Assembly: GCF_040640215.1 (NCBI RefSeq) | Contig: NZ_JBFABG010000013.1 | Span: 1-64,000, forward strand | DNA: 64,000 bases | From: Actinosynnema sp040640215 | GTDB lineage: Bacteria > Actinomycetota > Actinomycetes > Mycobacteriales > Pseudonocardiaceae | Direction of reading: 5' to 3' | Shown here: piece by piece, positions 17,202-23,753 of the stretch | Numbering within the stretch: position 1 is the stretch's first letter | Layout of the letters: each line of letters starts with the position of its first letter | Translations under genes and position numbers: made by a program | Notes under the pieces: model-generated | Database searches by the model: none | The model's input: only the letters and a program-made list of their open reading frames with translations | Told to the model about the DNA's origin: nothing

Positions 17202-18187
17202 GATGGTCCCTCCGGGGGGATGTGCGGGCGGCGGATCTGGGGGAAGAAGCAGGCGGCCGAGTGGTTCGGCGCGAACGCGGCCAGGTCGGGCAGGCTCGCG
17301 CCGCACTCCGGCCGGGCGTGCGGGCAACGGGGTCGGAAGTGGCAGCCCGCCGGCGGGTTCAGGGGACTGGGTGCCTCGCCCTCCAGCCGGGGCGGCCGAC
17401 CCGGGGTCAAGGTGGGGATCGAGGCGAGCAGGGCCTGGGTGTAGGGGTGCACCGGGGAGTCGAAGACGTCCTGCGCGGTACCGGATTCGACGATCCGGCC
17501 GAGGTACATCACCGCGACGCGATCGGCGATCTGGCGCACCACGGCCAGGTCGTGGCTGATGAAGACGTAGGCGATGCCCAGGTCGGCCTGCAACTGGCGC
17601 AGCAGCGCGATGATCTGCGCCTGCACCGACACGTCGAGCGCGGAGGTCGGCTCGTCGCAGATGAGCACCGCCGGGTGCGGCGCGAGCGCTCGGGCGATCG
17701 CGACCCGCTGCCGCTGCCCGCCGGAGAGCTGCCGGGGGTGGTGGCCCGCCATCGCGGGATCGAGGCCGACCCGTTCGAGCAGTTCGCCGACCGCCGCGCG
17801 CGCCGAGGTGACGCCCTCGGGCAGGCCGTGCACCTCGTACGCCTCGCCGATCAGGTCCCCGATGCTCATCTTCGGGTTGAGCGAGGCGAACGGGTCCTGG
17901 AAGACCATCTGGATCCGCTTGCGGCGCGGCCTGCGCCCGCGTTCGGACAGCGCGGCGAGGTCGACGTCGTCGAGGATCACCCGACCAGACGTCGGCTGTT
18001 CCAGGCACACCAGCGTTCGGGCCAGGGTGGACTTGCCGCAGCCCGATTCGCCCACCAGGGCGAGGGTTTCACCCCGGCCCAGCTCGAAGCTGACGTCGTG
18101 CACCGCGCGCACGAGGCCGCGCTCGCGCCCGTTGCGGACCGGGTAGTGCTTGACCACGTTCTCGGCGCGCAGCAGCGGTTCAGCCAC
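17198..18187 (-). CDS. ABC importer ATPase, OppF type
   Basis: 329 residues. Walker A GESGCGKST near residue 46, Q-loop in MVFQDPFASLNPKM, signature LSGGQRQRVAIARAL, Walker B AVLICDEPTSALD and the H-loop FISHDLAVV. The C-terminal oligopeptide/dipeptide transporter extension contains the Cys cluster (GCHFRPRCPHARPEC) that in OppD/DppF homologues can hold an iron-sulfur cluster. Overlaps the OppD-type gene by 8 nt and the binding-protein gene by 4 nt. Energises the importer as a heterodimer with the OppD-type subunit. Confidence 0.95.
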   Translation of the reverse strand: MAEPLLRAENVVKHYPVRNGRERGLVRAVHDVSFELGRGETLALVGESGCGKSTLARTLVCLEQPTSGRVILDDVDLAALSERGRRPRRKRIQMVFQDPFASLNPKMSIGDLIGEAYEVHGLPEGVTSARAAVGELLERVGLDPAMAGHHPRQLSGGQRQRVAIARALAPHPAVLICDEPTSALDVSVQAQIIALLRQLQADLGIAYVFISHDLAVVRQIADRVAVMYLGRIVESGTAQDVFDSPVHPYTQALLASIPTLTPGRPPRLEGEAPSPLNPPAGCHFRPRCPHARPECGASLPDLAAFAPNHSAACFFPQIRRPHIPPEGPS

Positions 18188-19169
18188 CGGCCACCTCCTC
18201 CGCGCGGTGGCAGGAGACCAGCGACCCGTCCGGGAGGGCGCGCAACACCGGTTGCTCGACCCGGCAGCGCTCGACGGCGAACCGGCACCGCGCGGCGAAC
18301 GCGCACCCGGCGGGCAGCGCCGCCGGGTCCGGTGGGGAGCCGGGGATCGAGCCGAGCTCCTCGACCCGGCGCTCCACCCTGGGCACCGATTCCAGCAGCG
18401 AGATCGTGTACGGGTGGCGCGGCGCGCGGTAGAGCCGGTCCAGCGGACCGGTTTCCACCACCTGGCCGGCGTACATCACCGCGCCGCGCGACGCGACCTG
18501 CGCGGCCACCGCGAGGTCGTGGGTGATCAGCACCAGCGCGGTCTGGTACTCCCGGCGCAGTTCCTGGAGCAGCTCGATGATCTGGGCCTGCACGGTGACG
18601 TCGAGCGCCGTCGTCGGCTCGTCGGCGAGCAGCAGCTCGGGGCCCAGCGCGACGGCCATCGCGATCACGACCCGTTGGCGCATCCCGCCGGAGAGCTGGT
18701 GCGGGTACTCCCGGGAGCGCCGCCGCGCGTCCGGGATGCCGACCCGGGAGATGAGTTCGGTGGCCCGTTCCCGCGCGACCTTCTTGGACGCGCCGGCGTG
18801 CACGCGGAACATCTCGGCGATCTGGTCGCCGACGGTGAACGAGGGGTTCAGCGCGGTCTGCGCGTCCTGGAACACCATCGCGATCTTGCTGCCGCACAGC
18901 GCACGGCGGCGCTTGGCGGGCAGGGCGAGCACGTCCTCGCCCCGGTAGACGATCCGACCGGCCACCTCGGTGCCCGGATCGAGCAGACCCATCACCGCGC
19001 GGGCGGTGGCGGTCTTGCCACACCCCGACTCGCCGAGCACGGCCACGGATTCCCTGGCGGACAGGGAGAACGACACGCCCCGGACGGCGGGCACCTCCCG
19101 TTCGCCGTGGAAGGTCACGCGGAGGTCCTCGATCGCGAGCAGTGCGGTGTCGGAAGTGGACTCGTTCAT
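18180..19169 (-). CDS. ABC importer ATPase, OppD type
   Basis: 329 residues from ATG 19169 preceded by GGTGGAGG; the longer frame upstream would swallow the promoter and is rejected. Walker A GESGCGKTA, signature LSGGMRQRVVIAMAV, Walker B LLLADEPTTALD, H-loop ITHDLAVAA, and a C-terminal GCAFAARCRFAVERC cysteine cluster. First gene of the proximal operon, which continues through the OppF subunit, binding protein, small protein, two permeases, monooxygenase and probably the XRE regulator. Its promoter has a near-consensus -35/-10 pair with an internal palindrome. Confidence 0.95.
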   Translation of the reverse strand: MNESTSDTALLAIEDLRVTFHGEREVPAVRGVSFSLSARESVAVLGESGCGKTATARAVMGLLDPGTEVAGRIVYRGEDVLALPAKRRRALCGSKIAMVFQDAQTALNPSFTVGDQIAEMFRVHAGASKKVARERATELISRVGIPDARRRSREYPHQLSGGMRQRVVIAMAVALGPELLLADEPTTALDVTVQAQIIELLQELRREYQTALVLITHDLAVAAQVASRGAVMYAGQVVETGPLDRLYRAPRHPYTISLLESVPRVERRVEELGSIPGSPPDPAALPAGCAFAARCRFAVERCRVEQPVLRALPDGSLVSCHRAEEVAGG

Positions 19170-19197
19170 GCCGCCTCCACCCTTGCAGATTTTGGGA

Positions 19198-19226
19198 AGG
19201 CTAAATCCGTTTAGCCACACTGTCAA
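19198..19226 (-). promoter_or_regulatory. Promoter and operator of the importer operon
   Basis: Reading leftward: consensus -35 TTGACA (complement of 19221-19226), 17-bp spacer, -10 TAGCCT (complement of 19198-19203). A perfect palindrome GGCTAAATCCGTTTAGCC (19199-19216, arms of 7, 4-bp centre) fills the spacer and -10. The 14-mer CGTTTAGCCACACT at 19208-19221 is the exact reverse complement of 11394-11407 in the distal promoter. A bound repressor would occlude RNA polymerase. Confidence 0.8.
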
Positions 19227-19858
19227 CGCCTCGGAGAAGTCCGGACGACCCGGCCCGATCCGGCCCCGCGCACCCGCGACGATGTCGGGCGCTGCCACCG
19301 GAAGTGCCCGATGATCAAGGATTCGCGCAGTTCACCCCCGGTCGGAGCGGCGTCGCACCGGAGGGTGGTCCGACCGGGGTGTCGTCCGCCGCGAGGCGGC
19401 GCGCCGGCGGAAAATCGACGCGGGAAGCGCGGAGAACCGTGCGGGAGAAAGAGAAAGCGACGGTGCGGCCGGGCCGGCACCGCCGGTGCGAACACTCCGC
19501 GCGACCCGCCGCATCCGTGACGTGACGGTCGGCGCTCGGCACCCGCGCGGGTGTGGGGGAATCTCAGGTGGTGCGACGTCTCGGCGGTGGAGCCGACCCG
19601 GGCTCCCCCGAGCGGGAGGACCTCGGTGACCGCACGCTCGCCGCGTCACGCCGGGCGCGTGCCGGCAGCGCCGTCGCCGGGGCCGGGCGCTGGTGCCCGT
19701 GCACCACGACCTCTTGCCCTCCGCCGTGCGGTGACGTAGAACCGAACCACCACGGCCGCACGGCGCGGCGCGATCGGCGGCCCGAGGCCGCCCACCCGGC
19801 AGGACGGGCGGGCGGCGGAACCCGTGCCGGGCGGGTGCCGGCGACGGGGAGGGGGCGA
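19227..19858. other. Intergenic, no convincing gene
   Basis: Separates the importer operon promoter from the end of the ArsR-VOC operon. Open frames on both strands are short and Arg/Pro-rich, with no domain and poor ribosome sites. I see no RNA gene and no clean terminator. Confidence 0.5.
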
Positions 19859-20248
19859 CTACTTCAGGGCGGCGAGCTGGATCAGGTTGCCGCAGGTGTC
19901 GTCGAAGACGGCGACGACCACCGGCCCGAGGTCGGTCGCGTCCTGGGTGAACTCCACGCCCAGCGCCTTGAGCCGCTCGACCTCGGCGTGCACGTCCTCG
20001 ACGGCGAACTGGGTGAACGGGATGCCGTCGCCGACCAGGGCCTTCTTGAACGGTCCCGCCGCCGGGTGGCCGTCCGGCTCCAGCAGCAGCTCGACGCCGT
20101 CCGGGTCGGCCGGGGAGACCACGGTGAGCCAGCGCGCCTCACCGGCGGGCTCGTCGGTCTTCTTGGTGAAGCCCAGCTTCTCGGTGTAGAACGCCAGCGC
20201 CTTCGCCTGGTCGTCGACGAGCACGCTGGTGATGTTGATCCTGATCAC
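19859..20248 (-). CDS. VOC (glyoxalase/bleomycin resistance) family protein
   Basis: 129 residues from GTG 20248, preceded by GAGAGGG and overlapping the ArsR stop as GTGA. Typical betaalphabetabetabeta repeats: INITSVLVDDQAKALAFYTEKLGF, then WLTVVSPADPDGVELLLEP and FTQFAVEDVHAEVERLKALGVEF, ending DTCGNLIQLAAL. ArsR-VOC pairs of this exact layout are widespread in actinobacteria and Bacteroidetes; the VOC protein is usually annotated as an extradiol dioxygenase or glyoxalase without proof. It may detoxify or sequester the ligand whose presence the ArsR protein reports. Confidence 0.9.
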   Translation of the reverse strand: MIRINITSVLVDDQAKALAFYTEKLGFTKKTDEPAGEARWLTVVSPADPDGVELLLEPDGHPAAGPFKKALVGDGIPFTQFAVEDVHAEVERLKALGVEFTQDATDLGPVVVAVFDDTCGNLIQLAALK

Positions 20249-20541
20249 GGGTTCGGTCCCTCTCGGTCGATGGGCCACCGCTCGACGATCGAGCGCAGCG
20301 GCCTCGTGTCGATGTGGTGGAACTTGTACCGGCCCTGCCTGCGGGTGCGCACGAGGCCGGCTTGTTCGAGGACGGCGAGGTGCTGCGAGATGGCCTGCCG
20401 CGAGGAGGCCAGGCCGTGCTTCACGGTCAGCCGGCCGCAGATCTCGAACAGCGTCTGTCCGTCCTTTTCGGTCAACTCGTCCAGGATGGTGCGTCGGGTC
20501 GCGTCGCCGATGGCCCTGAACAGGTCGGGGTCCACGTCCAC
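20245..20541 (-). CDS. ArsR-family autoregulator
   Basis: 98 residues. Winged helix with RAIGDATRRTILDELTE, recognition helix SSRQAISQHLAVLEQAGLV and wing RTRRQGRYKFHHID. The lone Cys is in FEICGRL, not a metal-binding CxC pair, so this is the metal-independent SdpR/activator-type subgroup that often regulates an adjacent VOC or SRPBCC gene. The GTG start at 20541 lies 6 nt after the -10 box, so the message is probably leaderless. A perfect 20-bp palindrome sits exactly in its promoter (20553-20572), which argues for autorepression of this two-gene operon. Confidence 0.92.
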   Translation of the reverse strand: MDVDPDLFRAIGDATRRTILDELTEKDGQTLFEICGRLTVKHGLASSRQAISQHLAVLEQAGLVRTRRQGRYKFHHIDTRPLRSIVERWPIDREGPNP

Positions 20542-20547
20542 CCCGCA

Positions 20548-20577
20548 GTTATAGGCAAGTCACCACTTGCCTGTCAA
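20548..20577 (-). promoter_or_regulatory. ArsR promoter with palindromic operator in the spacer
   Basis: Leftward: -35 TTGACA (complement 20572-20577), 18-bp spacer, -10 TATAAC (complement 20548-20553). The spacer with its flanking bases is the perfect palindrome AGGCAAGTCACCACTTGCCT (8-bp arms, 4-bp centre). The GTG start of ArsR follows the -10 by 6 nt. Confidence 0.8.
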
Positions 20578-20623
20578 GGGGGCCGCGCGCACCGGCGCTC
20601 GCCGTCGCGTTCCCACCGGGCTC

Positions 20624-21922
20624 TCACCCGTGCGCACCGCACGGGCACGTCAGCGGTCGGCGGTGCGGCCTGTCCCGGGTTTCCGCCCTCTGCCGCACGA
20701 ACGCCCACGCGTACTCGACCGCACCCCGCACCGCGCGCAACCCGTTGCCCCGGCGCAGGAAGCGCAGCCACACGCCGAGCGCCACCAGGACGCTGCGCGC
20801 CGCCGCCCCGAACGCGCGCCGGCGCACCAGCAGGTTTGCCCGGTGCAGCTCGAACAACAGCGCACCCCGGCGGTAGCCGCCTTCCCGCGCCCCGCGCACG
20901 GCACTGTCCACCAGGGTCAGCGCCTCGTCGTACCGTCCACGCCGGACCTCCAACCGCGACACCGCCGCGTCCAGGATCGCGTGCGCGCCGGTGTTGTTCC
21001 GCAAGCGGGCGAAGGTGCGGCGGGCCACGGCGAAGTGGGCCTCGGCCTGGTCGTACGCACCACCGACGACGAGCACCTCCCCGATCGCGATGTGGTAGAA
21101 ACCGCTCTTGCGCTCGTACTCGGCGTGCGTGGCGTACCGGTAGTCCAACGCCGTGACGAGGTCCCGCAACGCTTCTTCGTCACGCCCGAGCATGTGCCGG
21201 ATGCGCCCGCTGTAGTGGTGGGCGCGCGCCCGGACGCGGGTGGTGCGGTGCGAATCGGCCGGGACGTCGACGGCGAGCGCCGCCTGGTAGTGGCCCAGCG
21301 CGGTGCGCAGACCACCCTGGACGTAGTGCAGGTTCCCCAGGCACACGTACACCTGCGGCAGCCGGGGGCGGCAGTCCGGGTCGGTCGTGCACGTGTCGAG
21401 GCAGCGCGCCAGCAGGCGCGAGGCCGCCGGGTACTCGGTCGTGTCGATGGCGAACTGGGCCCGCACCAGGTCCACCTCGACCCGGTCGAGCGGGGTGCGG
21501 CACGCGCCCACGGCCTGGTGCAGCTCGGCGCGGCGCAGCTCGTCGCCCTGCGCGACGCGCGCGTAGTACGACGCCTTGGCCACGTGCGCCGGCCACGTGG
21601 ACCGGCCCGCCGAGGCCAGCAGCGAGGCCGCCGACCGCATCACGCCCGGGAAGTCCGCCACGCCGGGCCGGTCGCCCTGCTCGATCGCGCTGATCGCCAG
21701 CTCGGTGAGCCGGTCCACGAACCGCACCAGCACCGGGTCGTCGATCCGGACGTCGTAGCGCCCCACGTTGTCCAGGTCGTTGACCATCGCCTGGAGCACG
21801 TCCTCCGGGGCGTCGTCGTCCGTGCCGCGCGCGGACCGGTCGAACGACCGCCGCACCGCGTCGTGCAGCCGCGACCGGTTCGCGCCGCCGTAGCCCCGGA
21901 ACGACCGGCCGGTCGCGGTCAT
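20624..21922 (-). CDS. TPR-repeat protein partnered with the STAND ATPase
   Basis: 432 residues, soluble and helical. Repeated TPR-like pairs are visible from about residue 150 to 350: YVCLGNLHYVQGGLRTALGHYQAAL, AHHYSGRIRHMLGRDEEALRDL, AIGEVLVVGGAYDQAEAHF and LEVRRGRYDEALTLV. The last 80 residues are basic and end in CPCGAHG. ATGA overlap at 21919-21922 couples it to the STAND gene. In AfsR/MalT-type STAND proteins the TPR array is fused to the ATPase as sensor; here it is a separate chain, so it is likely the sensor or effector platform of that switch. The last codons contain a hairpin (20627-20645, CCCGTGCG / CGCACGGG) that may aid termination. Confidence 0.8.
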   Translation of the reverse strand: MTATGRSFRGYGGANRSRLHDAVRRSFDRSARGTDDDAPEDVLQAMVNDLDNVGRYDVRIDDPVLVRFVDRLTELAISAIEQGDRPGVADFPGVMRSAASLLASAGRSTWPAHVAKASYYARVAQGDELRRAELHQAVGACRTPLDRVEVDLVRAQFAIDTTEYPAASRLLARCLDTCTTDPDCRPRLPQVYVCLGNLHYVQGGLRTALGHYQAALAVDVPADSHRTTRVRARAHHYSGRIRHMLGRDEEALRDLVTALDYRYATHAEYERKSGFYHIAIGEVLVVGGAYDQAEAHFAVARRTFARLRNNTGAHAILDAAVSRLEVRRGRYDEALTLVDSAVRGAREGGYRRGALLFELHRANLLVRRRAFGAAARSVLVALGVWLRFLRRGNGLRAVRGAVEYAWAFVRQRAETRDRPHRRPLTCPCGAHG

Positions 21923-23547
21923 CGCGGCCGGGTGTACTCGTGCAGCAGGCTGTGGATCGAGTACCGCGAGTTGAGCCGGGACGCCTGCACCAGGCCGAGG
22001 TCCAGCGCGGAGCGCAGGGTCGTGTCGAACACCCCCGCCGACAGCCCGCAGATGTCCCGCAGCTCCTCCCCCGCCATCTCGTCGCCCCGCCGCTTCACGC
22101 AGAACGCGGTGATCAGCGCCTGGGCGTTGGCCTCGCCCGCGACCAGCTCCAGCTCCGCCAGCGAGCGGTCGAAGAGGTGGTCCTTCGCCCGCTGCCCCAG
22201 GCCGTCACCCGGCGGCCCGGACAGCTCGGCCGCGACCCGGCTCAGCGGCAGACCGGTCGACAGGTAGTGCCCGACCACCAGCTTGAGCAGGTACGGGTTG
22301 CCCTCCGTGACACCCACGACGGGCAGCAGCAGGTCGCGCGAGGCGGTCGCCAACTGCCCGTCGTCCCGGCCGATGTGGCGGACCAGCGCGATCGAGTCGT
22401 CCTCCGACAGGCCCCGGACGGTGTGCTGCTGCACGAGGCCGTTCGGGTCCTCGACCCGGCTGCGACTGGTGACGACGAGCTTGTGCGGGCGCACCAGGCC
22501 GATCCCGTGCAGCCGGGCCACCAGCGCGGACGCCTGCCGCACGGTCTCCACGTTGTCCACGACGGTGACCACCGGCTCGCGCCCGGCCAGGGCGTCGCGG
22601 AACGCCTCGCCCCACTGCCGGGGGTTGGGGCCGAGCGTCACGTCGAGCTGGTCGGCGAGGTCGACCACCGCCTCCATCCACCACGCCCGCGCGTCCGGCT
22701 CGTCGTCCTCCGGGGCGTCACCGCGCACGGTCGTCCACAGCACCCGGTCGACCAGGTGTTCGCGCTGCGCCCGGTCCACGGCCTCGAACGCGATGGTCGT
22801 CTTGCCGACGCCGCCGGAGCCGCGCACGGCGAGGATCCACGAGCCGGTCGGGTTGGCGATCGCCTCGCGCAGGCGGGCCGTCGCCGCGTCGACCCCGAAC
22901 AGCCGGTCGTGGTTGACCGCCGCCCGGACCCGCCAGCCGCCCTCGGCCGGGACCGCCGCCGGCCGGCCCGGCACGTGCAGCCAGCCCACCAGGCGGCTCT
23001 CCTTCACCCGCACCTCGGTCCGGTGGTAGCGCTCCGGGTCGATGTCCGGGTGGCCCTGCGCGACGACGTCCTCGTGGAAGCGCTCCGAGACGATCGCCGC
23101 GACGGTGACCGCGCGCGGCGCGGACGCCAGGGCCTCCCGCAGCGGCGGGGCGTCGAGCAGGCGGGCCAGCAGGACCAGCGGGCGGCCGGTGTAGCCGAAG
23201 TCGTCGAGCACCACGTCCGCGTCGTGCACCGCGACCCGCACCCGCATCCGCTCCGGCTCGGGCGAGCGGTCGTTGTGCGCGCGCAGGGCGTCGTCCAACG
23301 CCTCCAGCACGGGGTGCAGCAGCAGCCGCTTGGGGTGGTGCGCGGGCACGGCGACGACGAGGCCGTCACCGCGATCGTGGTCGTGGCAGCCGCTCCAGTC
23401 GATGCCCGCCGCGTGGAACACCGAGCTCAGGTGCTCGCGCAGCGCCCGCCGCATCGCGACCGACGCGGCGTTGTGCCGCCGGGGGTCCGCCGACCGCTCG
23501 ATGTCGACCGCGAACAGCGCCCGGTGTTCGGGTTCGAGCACGACCAT
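21919..23547 (-). CDS. STAND (NB-ARC-like) ATPase with N-terminal class III cyclase-like domain
   Basis: 542 residues. Residues 8-195 resemble a class III nucleotide cyclase fold found in actinobacterial conflict/signalling STANDs: FAVDIERS with Asp15 and DRGDGL with Asp61 match the two metal-binding aspartates, while the transition-state Asn region reads GRPLVLLARL and lacks the Asn, so activity is uncertain. Residues 210-540 are the STAND NTPase: P-loop GSGGVGKTT (243-251), Walker B VTVVDNVE near 322, then a winged-helix part. ATG 23547 is only 1 nt from GGAGG; the in-frame GTG 23541 has better spacing and may be the true start. Downstream TPR gene overlaps. Such proteins switch on oligomerisation after ligand sensing. 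Confidence 0.82.
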   Translation of the reverse strand: MVVLEPEHRALFAVDIERSADPRRHNAASVAMRRALREHLSSVFHAAGIDWSGCHDHDRGDGLVVAVPAHHPKRLLLHPVLEALDDALRAHNDRSPEPERMRVRVAVHDADVVLDDFGYTGRPLVLLARLLDAPPLREALASAPRAVTVAAIVSERFHEDVVAQGHPDIDPERYHRTEVRVKESRLVGWLHVPGRPAAVPAEGGWRVRAAVNHDRLFGVDAATARLREAIANPTGSWILAVRGSGGVGKTTIAFEAVDRAQREHLVDRVLWTTVRGDAPEDDEPDARAWWMEAVVDLADQLDVTLGPNPRQWGEAFRDALAGREPVVTVVDNVETVRQASALVARLHGIGLVRPHKLVVTSRSRVEDPNGLVQQHTVRGLSEDDSIALVRHIGRDDGQLATASRDLLLPVVGVTEGNPYLLKLVVGHYLSTGLPLSRVAAELSGPPGDGLGQRAKDHLFDRSLAELELVAGEANAQALITAFCVKRRGDEMAGEELRDICGLSAGVFDTTLRSALDLGLVQASRLNSRYSIHSLLHEYTRPR

Positions 23548-23753
23548 GCCTCCAGAGCATACGAGCGAACGGTCACCGGCCCGGCGGAATTCACCCGACC
23601 AGTCGCGCCCGGTTCCGCCGGATCGCGGTCCCGCTCGCCGACCGGCACCGACCGGCACCGGCGGCTTGGCAGTGCGGGGGCACCCCCGTGCCGAGGCACC
23701 CCGGGAGCCGGCACCGGGCCCCGGTCCGTCCTCTGTGGACGGACGACCACCGG

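Noticed and set aside
15591..18008. An 805-residue binding protein
   Set aside because: Upstream codons are a shadow of the OppF gene; the Tat signal starts at GTG 17201.
21919..23547. Calling the STAND N-terminus an active adenylyl or guanylyl cyclase
   Set aside because: The transition-state Asn position is not conserved (GRPLVLLARL), so only fold-level similarity is claimed.
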